The position numbers and the translations under genes were made by a program. Under the pieces are notes generated by a model. That model did not search any database, was not told the DNA's origin, and saw nothing but the letters and a program-made list of their open reading frames with translations. Positions 1 to 11,775 of a stretch of DNA of 64,000 nucleotides are shown here, one piece after another (the stretch's first letter is position 1; each line of letters starts with the position of its first letter). This stretch comes from Dactylorhiza incarnata (taxonomy: Eukaryota > Streptophyta > Magnoliopsida > Asparagales > Orchidaceae). The DNA is taken from contig JAWHQI010000121.1 of the NCBI GenBank assembly GCA_033032865.1, forward strand, positions 6,634,001-6,698,000, written 5' to 3'.

Positions 1-27
1 TCATGATGCATAATATTTGCTGTTTAG

Positions 28-563
28 GTTCCAGATTTTGACGTAGTCACATGTAACGTTCTCATGCCAACGAATTTGGTGGGCGGTATTTGCCGAAACC
101 TGGAGCTTTCGCAGTATAGCGCATCAACTTCGAATGCGAGTAGCCCGGAAGTTGTAGGATTGGTAAGTTTTCTATTTCGTTTCATCGATTTGAATCCCTA
201 CATGGAAGTTTTCATTTCTATAATTTCAACAACTTATTACAAAGAAGGTGAACTTCTGAGTTTTGTTCGAAAATGAACTGAAAATATTAACAAGTTTTAG
301 ATATTTGAATCAATTTGAAACTACAAAATCTGTCTAAAACCATTGAAATTTTAGGACATAGTGTTATCTGCTTAGAAAATAGCTGCTTTGCACAATAAAT
401 ATTGATCTAGCATTTGAAATGTTTTCTAATTGTGGTATGCTGCATGTAGAAAAATTCTTTCGGGGAGCATTCTCAAGTTTCTGATTCAGGGTTTGACGAA
501 GCAGAGAGCTTCATCGATCTTGAGTTCGAGAGTCCGCTCTTGGGTGCTTCATATTTATATTAA
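28..563 (+). CDS. 3' end of an unrecognised two-exon plant gene (partial)
   Basis: Two phase-0 exons can be read. The first, 28-162, follows an acceptor (tag at 25-27) and ends at a good donor (gtaagt). The second, 450-563, follows a tag acceptor and ends in TAA at 561. Together they give an 82-residue acidic, serine-rich C-terminus that includes VTCNVLMPTN and ends FESPLLGASYLY. The intron is AT-rich and about 290 bases, ordinary for plants. I do not recognise the family. The upstream exons lie outside the window, and no motif names a function. It could be a real host gene or a captured fragment. The clean splice signals and preserved frame favour something recently functional. Confidence 0.4.
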
Positions 564-861
564 CAGTTATGCATGATATGGAAGATGTTTGAATAATTTG
601 TAATGTAATATAAACATGCTTGATATTTTTTTTTCATTCTTTGAGATTACCAGTGTTTGTTATCTATCACTAACTTCTTCATTAGATCTTCAAATTATGA
701 ATCCACTTGTAACCTATATCTAGTAGCTTGTTAATTGGCTCTCATTTCTTGTTTGGAGTTAATTTTCTTGTCACATTAGAGAACGATTAATGTAAAAGAA
801 TTGCTAATGCCGTGGTGAATCTACTTTGATCTTTAGCTGAGAATCAAGCATCAATGAGCTA

Positions 862-1372
862 TTATTTTAAACTTGTCCTTGTCCCGGACAAGTTCCGGGA
901 CCCACAAATTGAAGGATTATACATATTTTTTAAAAAAAAATCAGCAAGTATTTGCCACGGCCCTAAGCCGTGGTGATTTTTTTTAAAAAAGAAAACAAAG
1001 TATTTGCCACGACAATGCGCCGTGGCAAATATTTTTTTTAAAAATAAGTAACTATTTGCCACGGTTTTTCCCGTGGCAAATGGGCTTTTAAGGTGCGGGA
1101 ATCTGCCGTGACGAACAAGGGATTTAGCCACGGAAATGAACCGTGGCTAATAAATACTGAAAACAGGCCCTTTAGCAATGATTTTAATCCGTGGTTAATT
1201 TTCGTGGCTAAAACTTTTAGCCACGAAGTGGGCGTGGCTAAAACTTTTAGCCACGCTCGTATTGTCTACGCCCACTTTCCGTGGGTAGGCCGTGGCCAAA
1301 GGTTTTTAGCCACGGTTTCTGACTTTTAGCCACGACAATCTGCCGTGGCTAAAAGTCTGTTTTCTTGTAGTG
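862..1372. mobile_element. CACTA transposon remnant, one end preserved
   Basis: The right end reads TTTTCTTGTAGTG, the reverse complement of the CACTACAAGAAAA terminus of plant En/Spm (CACTA) elements. Inside it is a dense array of short inverted motifs (TTTGCCACGG / CCGTGGCAAA, then TTTAGCCACG / CGTGGCTAAA), typical of subterminal transposase-binding repeats. No matching CACTA end is seen on the left, so the element looks truncated near 862-900. No coding capacity. Confidence 0.6.
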
Positions 1373-1417
1373 GATGTTATAATAGAGAATGTTCTTCTGC
1401 TAATTACATGTATTGTT

Positions 1418-2417
1418 CTATTCTTGTGGAGGAGTTTTTCTCTTCCTTGAGAAAAAAAGTTGTGTTACTCTTCTTGGTGCAAACACCAGAGACTCATTCT
1501 CCTCTGCAGTAGTCATGTTGGCTTCTTGGTGAGTGTCATCTTCTTTGGGAAGCTCCCCCTGAGTTTGTGCTTCCTTTTCAGCAGCATGGGCATCCTCTTT
1601 AGTAATTTTTGAAACTTCATCCAAAAGCTGATCATCTTTTAAGGGCTCCCCCTAGGTTGATGCAAGCATCTCCCCCTGAGTTTATGTAGGGAGCTCCCCC
1701 TAGATTTGTGCTTCCTTCTCTGGATCCTGACCTATAGTATCTGAAATAGTATCTGGAAGAACTTTGTTGAATACAGTGATCTTGTTAGAATCTCCAGATT
1801 CCTGAGAAGGATTATTGTTTTCAGGGGCAGGGACTTCCTCTTCTGGAGCAAGGGTTTCAGTATTCTCTTTAGCATTCTTTGCCTTCTCCTGGCCACTCTT
1901 CTTTTCTTGATCATCCACTTCCTCCTCATGGATATTCTCCCCCTTCTGAACCTTACTAAGTAGGGAGGTTAAAAAATATTTTGTAACCATGGAGGAGGAC
2001 ATAAAAGCCTTGAGTATCAGAAAAGACTCCTTTGACTCTTGCAACTCAATCTCTATTTGAGAATATTTCCTGTTGAATTTCCTTGCTTGGGTCAGCAACA
2101 GATCAACAAAGCTACCAATGACTAGCCCCACTGCTTTAGAGATTAATTGCTTAGCATCAAATGGATGTGTAGGATAGGAGTTAGAAGTAGTAAGTGTGTC
2201 AATTGTGGGTGTGGATATGATAACTGGAGGAATTTCTGTTGGATCAGTATTGATGTCTGTGAGATTTTCTTCTGGGGTTATGATAGACTGTGGTAGGGGA
2301 GCAGAATGAATTTCTGGGAGATTTTCAACAGTAGCGGCGATGGTGGGTTGTTGTTGTGGGGTGAGAATCTATGGTCCTGGCTCTGATGTAGGATCAGGGG
2401 CAATTTAGTAGAGGTCC
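1418..2417 (-). pseudogene. PTP-like transposon gene, C-terminal part, antisense to the adjoining family-B LTR
   Basis: On the minus strand an almost open frame runs from about 2400 to 1418, with a stop near 1700. It encodes a charged Glu/Lys/Gln-rich tail with repeated TQGE units (the repeated CTCAGGGGGAG of the DNA). It continues, across the inserted LTR 2423-3488, from the segment 3494-3958. That segment reads LLADIVGK followed by LLCKV, matching LLADIVGKALLCKI in the gene at 23.7 kb. The family resembles the domain annotated in plant genomes as 'putative plant transposon protein'. Function is unknown. The N-terminus is missing and replaced by LTR sequence at 3959. Confidence 0.55.
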
Positions 2418-2649
2418 TGAACTGTTGGAGTTTCTGAGGTGATCTCAAAGCAATCAATAGTTAGTCTTGCTGTCAACGCAATATGAGCCTATAGGGTCGC
2501 ACATAAAAGCGTTTGGAGAAATTGGAGAAAGGATTGTGTTGGTCTCACTTATATTGGATATAAGTGAAGGACCAATCCTGTGACTAAATAGAGTTAAGTT
2601 GAGAATGCCTCAACGGGAAAATCGTTTAAAGGGTTTAAACGGATGGATT

Positions 2650-2935
2650 TGAATAGTCGAATTCGGTTATTATGAATAACCGAATTCGGTTATTGGATTA
2701 TTCGGTTATAGTGAATAGTCGAATTCGGTTATTGGAATTCGGTTATAGGTATAGTCGAATTCGGTTATTGGAAAATTCGGTTATTGTGAATAACCGAATT
2801 CGGTTATAGTGTATAACCGAATTCGGCTATTCTGTATAGTCGAATTTGAATAACCGAATCCGTCGAAATGGTTTCACCGAATATGATCCGAATTCGGTTA
2901 ATAGGATTAGTCGAATTTGGTTAATCAAATTCTGG
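2650..2935. repeat. Palindromic GAATTCGGTTAT array in LTR U3
   Basis: About fifteen copies of CGAATTCGGTTAT or its complement ATAACCGAATTCG alternate in both orientations directly upstream of the LTR TATA box. The same array is at 10930-11215 in the other LTR copy. The position suggests enhancer-type binding sites. That role is inferred. Confidence 0.7.
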
Positions 2936-2991
2936 ACAGAAATGTTCTGTATTTCCCTGTGGTCTGCGGATAGCCTATTTTATGCCTTGGG

Positions 2992-2998
2992 TATAAAA
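2992..2998 (+). promoter_or_regulatory. LTR A TATA box
   Basis: TATAAAA in the context GGGTATAAAAGGAATG, downstream of the palindrome array. It is the likely U3/R promoter. The equivalent in the other copy is 11274-11280. Confidence 0.6.
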
Positions 2999-3493
2999 GG
3001 AATGCGATTAGGTCTTATTAAACAACGGTTTTTAGATCGAGCCTGATCGCGTTTTTCAGTAGAGGCAAAGACGGAAGAGTTCCGCACGAAGCCCGTCCGC
3101 CGATCTTCTTCACCGTCGCTAGTCGACGCCGCCGGTCGCCGCCTCCTCTGGATCGGGCCTAGCAGTCCGTGAGGACGTTGAGAGCTTCCTTCTCCAACCT
3201 AGTTCTTGTGCGACAAGAAGCTAGGGTTCTTCATCGCTTGTGTGGACTTCTGTAGAGGGATCGATCTATTTCGATCCTTGAAGAACTCAAGGAAGATTTC
3301 GGATTTCTCTTGGAGCACCTTGGTTGAGTTTTGACTCAATCTCGCAAAAGGTATATCGATTTCCTTTTGACACCTCTTGAATCATGTAAGATCGCAAGAT
3401 CCGTTAATCTCTTTTGGGTTGTTCTTGTTATTTCCGCTGCGCATATATGATATGTCATCCCTAACGTAGGGATATAGAAAACCCAACATGAAC

Positions 3494-3958
3494 TGGAACA
3501 TCAGCAGGAGTGTCAGTTAAGACTGTCTCATGATCTAGTGGAGTTGAAGAAGGAGGAGGAGAGGGTGGAACTTGACTGGGCTTTAGAATTTACCTGGTCC
3601 ATTTGGAGAAGATTCCAATAATCATTCTCTTTCTAGGAGGAATAGACAATCCTTTAGACTTGCACACCATGTGGTAGTGATGGTATAAGACTTGGCTCAT
3701 TACTCTCATGTATGCATTCTCCTTGTGTGCAAACTTATGTCCAATCAGCTTCAGGAGGCATTTCACCCAGTTTATTTTCTTGTTGAGGACTAGAACAAGA
3801 TAGCATCATGTTCTGAGACTTTGCATAACAACACTTTTCCCACTATATCTGCTAGCAATCTATATTCCTCAGCCATATTATTCTTCTTCAGATTGATGGC
3901 CTTCTTATTGGGAACACTGCCCATCAATGTTCCTGATTTGAAGAAGTGCTCAGATCAA
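3494..3958 (-). pseudogene. PTP-like gene fragment (conserved core)
   Basis: Minus-strand continuation of the gene at 1418-2417. The readable core GTLMGSVPNKK then LLADIVGK lies near 3930-3850, followed by frames with stops and frameshifts. It ends abruptly at 3959, where a family-B LTR starts with TG. A duplicate is at 11776-12240. Confidence 0.5.
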
Positions 3959-4813
3959 TGATAAGTACAATTTGTATTTTATGTGCATTTGATGTGACAT
4001 GAACAGGTCAAAATATCATATTCACTAAGTATAACATATAAGGCTCAAGTAAAAGCATCTAAGGCAAATATCGTCGTGTTAACAATATACACACAATGAT
4101 ATTGATGATGTGTCTAACAACATCGTTGAGAAGACTCATGAGGAATCCAAGAATACTGCAAAGTATAGACAATGTGTCTGGTACTTCTCTAATCCATCCA
4201 AATACAAAATTGTCGAGAAGGACTAGACATATCATCGAATAAGCTCTCATATATCATTGAGATTACTCTCAGAGATTAGCAGAAGGTTCATGTTAGTTAT
4301 TATTGATAATATGGTCAATTCAACAATATCATTGTGACATCAAAGTATACACAACGATATCGTCGTAAGAATAACAAGAATCGATCAAGTCTAGTATCGT
4401 CGTGTCAAACGGAATCACACGACGATATCAATGTAAGCTCTAAGAAGACTTAAGTCAAAGTGTTCGACAATGTCAATGACATCATCATTAAGAGATCTTG
4501 TCGTCGAAACGAGAAAGGAAGCTCTCAAAAAACATAAGTTAAAATGGCCGGGAATGTCGACGCTATCGTCGTGAAGAATCCTAGTCATCGAGAAGGCTAA
4601 GGGAGAACTCGTGAAGATAGCTTATATAAGAAGAATCGCTGGTCGTCAAGATGATCAAAAGGATATCGACGAGAAGTAGAATGATCAAGATGATATCGTT
4701 AATAAGACAGTATGGTTTTAACGAAATTGTCGAGAAGACTGCAAGTAGATAACAAGATTACGATGACATCTTTAAGATGACTTCATGTGGTCGTGAGTGG
4801 TCGTGAGTGCAAG
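3959..4813 (+). mobile_element. Family-B LTR, 5' portion (duplicated copy)
   Basis: Starts TGATAAGTAC and is nearly identical to 12241-13087. It carries many short ATCGTCG-type motifs and no coding sequence. It stops at 4813, where the sequence changes to the leader of Copia element A. At the junction the 10-mer TGGTCGTGAG is present twice in tandem (4788-4807), but only once in the other copy (13072-13081). Confidence 0.7.
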
Positions 4814-5765
4814 CGCTGCCCCTTGGACCCCGTTAGGGGCTCTGCCCCTAAGACCCCGCCAGGGGCGCGGCCCCTTGGAACCCCGCCAGGAACGCATGTG
4901 ATTGCGTTGCGATTTTCATGTTTCAGAGGTTGTCTCTCCTCTGCAGTAACCGTCCCTCAAAATGGTTTGTGAAACCAAATGTTTAGATTATTGAATCTGA
5001 CATGAGAGACGAGCTTGTCTACTGCATGAGTGGAGTTGTTGTTCATATGTCCAATGCATGTAAATCTGGAGATTTAGAAGTGTTCTAAATGCTCAGATTT
5101 AGCCCTGTTTGTCAAAGTGTTGATAGACTGCTTTTGTGCACATCTGGGGTGCATCTGGAATATGAATGTTGTTTTTTTTTTGAGAAATGTGCACGGTGAT
5201 TAAATGTTAATCACGATGAAATGTTCATCAATCGAAAGATAAAGTCCCTTATCCAATATTAAGTATACGGATGCCTTCCGATGGATGACACTCTTCCTTC
5301 CTCGATCGATGAAGTGTGGGCTTGCCAAAGCAAGGTGCATTAATCTATCTTGGTAAGGGTGCGAGCGGATAATTGTGATATCCCACTGTCGACATCGGGT
5401 CAAACTTAACTAGGTGACCTCAAAGGTTGAGTGCCTAGAGGCATAGGGTTGGCATGCACCATATGATGGATGCGAATAAAGAGTTATTCACCAGCCATAC
5501 AAGAGTTGCATGAGGATGCAATTGGCAAGCGTTGCCTACCTAAATAGCCGCATTATGAGAGGAACGCCAAACCGGACTCGTGGTGTTGGTGAAATACGGA
5601 TCTTGTGCACTAAGAGAGTAGCTCGCATAAACTCTCCGTGTCAATATAAAGGGTTATTGATTCGATCAAAAATAGTGGGAGCTTTAATTAAAGTCCAAAT
5701 TAAAATAAATTGTATTTTGAAATTTTGGTACTGATTAAGTTCTGCATGAATTCTTGTAGAATTCC
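4814..5765 (+). other. Untranslated leader of Copia element A (5' LTR and primer site missing)
   Basis: Non-coding sequence ahead of the gag start. It opens with 2.8 tandem copies of a 26-bp GC-rich unit (4819-4893; CCCCTTGGACCCCG and variants). No LTR end and no TGGTATCAGAG primer site is visible, so the element enters here by a break rather than through its own 5' LTR. Confidence 0.6.
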
Positions 5766-8700
5766 ATGGCCAGTGGTTCACACTCCACTCTGTCCCTGAG
5801 AGCTATCCTTGAGAAGGACAAGCTTAGCGGGACGAACTATATGGACTGGTATAGGAACCTGAGAATTGTTCTCAGGCAAGAGCGAAAGCTCTACGTCTTG
5901 GAAGAAGAAGCCCCCGAGGTGCCGACCGGGAACACGTCCCGTGCTGATAAGGATGCTTATAAGAAGTATACCAATGACGCTTTAGACGTCGAGTGCCTTA
6001 TGCTTGCCACCATGAACTCTGAGCTTCAGAAGCAACATGAGAACATGGGGTGCAAGGAGATTGACGAGCACCTAAAGAAAATGTTTCAAGGGCAAGCTCG
6101 TCAAGAGAGGTTCGATGTCACGAAGGCCTTATTTCAGTGCAAAATGGGAGCTCGAGACTCAGTTGGTACTCACGTACTCAAGATGATTGGGTATATAGAG
6201 AACCTGGAGAGACTGGGTTTTCCTCTGGGTCAAGAGTTGGCAACAGATCTTATCCTGCAATCATTGCCGGATAGTTATGAGCAGTTCGTCTTGAACTATA
6301 ACATGAATGAAATAGACAAGACACTGCCCGAGCTCCTGGGCATGTTGCGAACTGCCGAGATAAACATGAAGAAGGCCAAGCCTGCTAGTCCCATATTGAT
6401 GGTACATAAAGGCAAGGGTAAGGCCAAGGGCTTCAAGAAGACGAAGGTAGGACCTAAGTCACATCTTGAGCCCAAATCTTCTGCGCTGAAAAAGAAGAGC
6501 ACCGTGAAGGAAGGGAAATGCCACCACTGTGGCAAGGCTGGTTATTGGAGGAGGAATTGTCCTTCGTACATTGACGGTCTGCGGAAAATGAAGGGAGGTA
6601 TGACTTCCGCTTCGAATATTTATGTTATAGAGATAAACCTTTCTGCTCCTTCATCTTGGGTATTGGATACCGGATGTGGTTCTCACATTTGTACAAATGT
6701 GCAGGAACTGGGAAGGAGGAGATTGCTGAGTAAAGGAGAGGTGGACCTGCGCGTCGGCAATGGATCAAGAGTTGCTGCTGTAGCCGTAGGGGTTTACCGT
6801 CTTTCTTTGCCCACTGGGCTTGTAATAGAACTTAATAATTGTTATTTTGTTCCGGCCATAACTAGAAACATTATATCCATTTCATGCTTAGACATGATTG
6901 GATTTTCTTTTATAATTAAGAACAATTGTTGTTCAATATTTAAGAATGATGTTTGTTATGCTGTAGCTCAATTGTTTAATGGTCTTTATGTTTTGAACCT
7001 AGACCATCCGATCTATAATGTAGATAATAATAAAAGACTAAGAACAAATGACTCAAATCCTACATATCTCTGGCATTGTCGTTTGGGCCATATAAACGAG
7101 AAGCGCATATCCAAGCTCCATAAAGATGGACTATTGGACTCATTTGATTATGAATCATTTGAGCGATGCGAGTCTTGTTTATTAGGCAAAATGACTAAAG
7201 CCCCTTTCACTGGTTATACTGAGAGGGCTGATGATCTTTTGGGTATAGTACATAGTGATGTATGCGGACCCATGAGTTCTATGGCTAGAGGTGGGTATTT
7301 CTACTTCGTTACATTTACTGATGATTTCAGTAGATACGGATATGTGTATCTTATGAAGTGCAAATCCGAAACTTTTGAAAAGTTCAAAGAATTTAAGAAT
7401 GAAGTGGAGAACCAATTGGGTAAAAAGGTTAAAGCACTCCGATCTGATCGAGGTGGCGAATACCTGAGTCATGAGTTCCGTGATCATCTGAAAGAGTGTG
7501 GTATTGTATCACAGCTCACTCCACCTAGGACACCGCAGCATAATGGTGTGTCTGAGAGGAGAAATCGTACTCTGTTAGACATGATACGGTCGATGATGAG
7601 TCATGCAGACTTGCCTGTTTCCTTTTGGGGTTTTGCTTTAGAGACTGCTGCAATGACACTGAATCACGCTCCAACGAAAACGGTTCTAAAGACACCATAT
7701 GAGATATGGACTGGGAAGCGTCCTAGTATGTCATTCATTAAAATTTGGGGCTGTGAGGCATACGTACGACGTCAAATGCCTGACAAGCTGGAACCCAAAT
7801 AAGATAAGTGTTATCTGGTGGGATATCCTAAGGAAACGAAAGGATATTACTTTTACCTACCGTCTGAAGGCAAAGTGTTTGTCGCAAGGACGGGTGTCTT
7901 CTTGGAGAAAGAGTTCTTGTCAAGGAAGACGCAAAAGGTAGAACTTGAAGAAGTTCAAGAACCACAAGTAGTGAATGAACCAGAATTGGATTCTGAGCCA
8001 GGACTACAAGATGTTGTAGCTGGAGAACCTGCTCAAGAGACACAAGTCCTACGTAGATCTGGTAGACCAAGATTTGAGCCTGAGAGATATGGATTTCTCA
8101 TGTCTCAAATAGGTTATGTGTTGCTTATGGATCATGATGATGAACCAGCGACCTACCAAGAGGCTATGAATGGACCGGACTCCGACAAATGGCTTGAGGC
8201 TATGAAATCCGAAATGGACTCCATGTATACAAACCAAGTTTGGAACTTGGTGGAACCACCTGAAGGGGTACGACCCATAGGGTGCAAGTGGGTCTTCAAG
8301 AAGAAGACCGACATGGATGGGAATGTACAGACATTCAAAGGGCGACTGGTGGCTAAGGGTTTCAAGCAAATTCATGGTGTTGACTATGATGAGACATTTT
8401 CCCTTGTTGCCATGGTAAAGTCCATTAGGATATTGCTTGCTATTGCTGCGTATTATGACTACGAGATCTGGCAGATGGATGTCAAAACGGCTTTCCTAAA
8501 TGGAAAACTCCTTGAGGAAGTGTACATGACACAACCCGAGGGTTTTGTATCCCCAAACGAAGCCACTAAAATATGCAAGCTGAATAGATCCATCTATGGA
8601 TTGAAACAGGCCTCAAGAAGTTGGAATCTTCGTTTTGATGAGAAGATCAAAGAGTTTGGTTTTGTCAAGAATGAAGATGAACCGTGTGTTTACAAGCAAA

Positions 8701-9722
8701 TCAGTGGGAGCATTGTTGTCTTCCTGATATTGTATGTAGATGACATACTGCTGATCGGGAATGACGTACCTACCCTGAAAGTTGTTAAGAACAACCTAGG
8801 GAACTGCTTTTCTATGAAGGACTTGGGTGAAGCGACTTACATACTCGGTATTAAGATCTATAGAGATAGATCGAAGAAGTTGCTGGGTTTGACCCAGAGT
8901 ACGTACATTGAGAAGGTGTTGAAGCGGTTCAACATGCTTGAGTCCAAGAAAGGATTTTTGCCCATGTCACATGGTGTGAATCTCTCTAAGGACCAATGTC
9001 CAAAATCTTGTGAAGATAAGGACCGCATGAAGTTGATTCCATATGCTTCGGCAATTGGGTCAATCATGTATGCAATGTTATGTACTCGACCCGATGTCTC
9101 TTTTGCTTTAAGCATGGCAAGCAGGTATCAGTCTGATCCCGGTGAATGTCACTGGATAGCCGTAAAGAATATCCTGAAGTACTTGAGAAGGACTAAGGAT
9201 GTATTCTTGGTGTATGGTGGAGAGGAAGAGCTCGTTGTAAGTGGTTACACGGATGCCAGCTTCCAAACTGATAGGGATGATTCAAAGTCTCAGTCAGGGT
9301 TTGTGTTTTGCCTGAATGGAGGAGCTGTGAGCTGGAAGAGTTCCAAGCAAGAGACAGTTGCTGATTCTACAACTGAGGCCGAGTATACCGCTGCGGCAAA
9401 TGCAGCGAAGGAGGCTGTATGGATTAGGAAATTCATCGGCGAGCTAGATGTAGTTCCTAGCATTGTTGGTCCCGTAATTCTCTACTGTGATAACAATGGT
9501 GCAATTGCACAATCTAAGGAACCTAGATCCCAACAGCGCTCCAAGCACATACTTCGACGGTTCCATCTTATTCGTGAGATTGTCGAACGAGGAGATGTGA
9601 ACATTTGCAGAGTGCCGACTGAGGAGAATATTGCAGATCCACTGACAAAGCCTCTCGCACAGAGAAAGCATGATGGTCATACTATATCAATGGGTATACG
9701 ATACCTGAGTGATCAACTCTAG
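5766..9722 (+). pseudogene. Copia element A gag-pol polyprotein, one nonsense codon
   Basis: A single frame of about 1,318 codons, interrupted only by TAA at 7800-7802. Order: gag, with a zinc knuckle near residue 252 (CHHCGKAGY, where the usual His is Tyr); aspartic protease with LDTGCGSH near 300; GAG-pre-integrase (LWHCRLGH) and integrase, starting HSDVCGP near 495 with RSDRGGEY and PQHNGVSERRNRT; reverse transcriptase with QMDVKTAFLNG and YVDD near 990; RNase H with GYTDASF, STTEAEY and ADPLTKPL. It is of the TNT1-94 type. The start is chosen at ATG 5766, which opens MASGSHST just after the leader. This was probably functional recently. The stop falls just after integrase, so reverse transcriptase would not be made without suppression. 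Confidence 0.93.
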
Positions 9723-10691
9723 TGGGAGTCTTGTGGGTTGCATGTAAAATATATATATATTCTGTTGGCTGTTTATTATTTATTCATATGATAAATTGTG
9801 TACCAATTATTTCCTTTTACAATTAATGGCAAGTTCTTTTATTATGATATACTGTTTCTATATGATAGAATAAAATTCGTGATAAATACCCTTAGAATGT
9901 TCGCTTCCATAGGACATCAAGTACGTGACTTGAATGTGAGAGCCTATGATTTCGAAACTTCATTCTTAAAAGGTCCCTGGTCGAGGTATCATCGTAGAAG
10001 CTAAGGGTGATGATGATACATTAAGACTAGCATGTGTGTTGACTGATGACCGGTTCTCACAGGTAATGATATTGTGATATCAAGTCATCACATGGGTACT
10101 TGTTAGTGAACAAGTTGTACTGGACAGACCCACCTTGAGACTACTTTGTGGATTGTTATATGAACGTGTCACAAGTAGGTCTCAACTAACAATGGTGTTT
10201 GTAGTCCTTTGACCTGAAGTCACAGCATTCATCAATGAGGAATAACGTACTTTGATGCCATCTAAAGTCTTCTCTTGAGAAAGGTCGATGATAAGGGTGG
10301 TAATTGGGTATGTTACGAGTCATTTGGATGTTTGCGTGTGAGCAGAAATGGAATTTGTCCTCCTTTATGACAGGAGTTACATCCATGGGCCCCTTGATGG
10401 AATAAGACTGAGAAATGCATGGCCATGCTTGGTGGAGTCAATATGTGATATTGAGCTCACCAATTTTCAGACAGTCTATTCTAGATCAGGAAACTTGGAT
10501 TGAACGATTATGAGGGTGACACGGTCCATGCCTCTAGTTCTATCCGGATGTAAGGGACAAAGGGACAAGGCAACACTGAAACATTGGTTAAGACAGGCTT
10601 AATGAGTTATGAACTCTTATTGCTTGGGTAGCAATGATGTATTGCTAGATGCCGCTCATTATTTGTGAGACTTCTGTTGATACTTTGTGAT
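9723..10691 (+). other. 3' non-coding region of Copia element A
   Basis: Between the pol stop and the 3' LTR. Small frames only, none supported as genes. No structure recognised beyond the polypurine tract that follows. Confidence 0.6.
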
Positions 10692-10703
10692 CAAGTGGGA
10701 GAC
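10692..10703 (+). other. Polypurine tract of element A
   Basis: CAAGTGGGAGAC lies immediately 5' of the LTR start TGTTGG, where second-strand synthesis would be primed. It confirms that the LTR at 10704 is the 3' LTR. Confidence 0.65.
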
Positions 10704-11770
10704 TGTTGGAGTTTCTGAGGTGATCTCAAAGCAATCAATAGTTAGTCTTGCTGCCAACGCAATATGAGCCTATAGGGTCGCACATAAAAGCGTTTGGAGA
10801 AATTGGAGAAAGGATTGTGTTGGTCTCACTTATATTGGATATAAGTGAAGGACCAATCCTGTGACTAAATAGAGTTAAGTTGAGAATGTCTCAACGGGAA
10901 AATCGTTTAAAGGGTTTAAACGGATGGATTTGAATAGTCGAATTCGGTTATTATGAATAACCGAATTCGGTTATTGGATTATTCGGTTATAGTGAATAGT
11001 CGAATTCGGTTATTGGAATTCGGTTATAGAGTATAGTCGAATTCGGTTATTGGAAAATTCGGTTATTGTGAATAACCGAATTTGGTTATAGTGTATAACC
11101 GAATTCGGCTATTCTGTATAGTCGAATTTGAATAACCGAATCCGTCGAAATGGTTTCACCGAATATGATCCGAATTCGGTTAATAGGATTAGTCGAATTC
11201 GGTTAATCAAATTCTGGACAGAAATGTTTTGTATTTCCCTGTGGTCTGCGGATAGCCTATTTTATGCCTTGGGTATAAAAGGAATGCGATTAGGTCTTAT
11301 TAAACAACGGTTTTTAGATCGAGCCTGATCACGTTTTTCAGTAGAGGCAAAGACGGAAGAGTTCCGCACGAAGCCCGTCCGCCGATCTTCTTCACCGTCG
11401 CTAGTCGACGCCGCCGGTCGCCGCCTCCTCTGGATCGGGCCTAGCAGTCCGTGAGGACGTTGAGAGCTTCCTTCTCCAACCTAGTTCTTGTGCGACAAGA
11501 AGCTAGGGTTCTTCATCGCTTGTGTGGACTTCTGTAGAGGGATCGATCTATTTCGATCCTTGAAGAACTCAAGGAAGATTTCGGATTTCTCTTGGAGCAC
11601 CTTGGTTGAGTTTTGACTCAATCTCGCAAAAGGTATATCGATTTCCTTTTGACACCTCTTGAATCATGTAAGATCGCAAGATCCGTTAATCTCTTTTGGG
11701 TTGTTCTTGTTATTTCCGCTGCGCATATATGATATGTCATCCCTAACGTAGGGATATAGAAAACCCAACA
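10704..11770 (+). mobile_element. Copia element A 3' LTR
   Basis: Begins TGTTGG, ends CCAACA, 1,067 bp, followed by TGAAC (11771-11775), the same flank that follows the solo LTR. It contains the U3 palindrome array (10930-11215) and TATA at 11274-11280. Confidence 0.9.
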
Positions 11771-11775
11771 TGAAC

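Larger units (their letters stand above)
2423..3488 (+). mobile_element. Copia element A: LTR at the left site (solo LTR with TSD)
   Basis: The sequence begins TGTTGG and ends CCAACA and is flanked on both sides by TGAAC (2418-2422 and 3489-3493), a 5-bp target-site duplication. By eye it differs from the LTR at 10704-11770 at about seven positions. It is followed by host sequence rather than a primer-binding site, so here it is a solo LTR. It splits a PTP-like pseudogene. Confidence 0.85.

Noticed and set aside
4814..5765. A hidden 5' LTR for Copia element A
   Set aside because: No CCAACA end, TATA box, palindrome array or primer site occurs here. The sequence is only leader.
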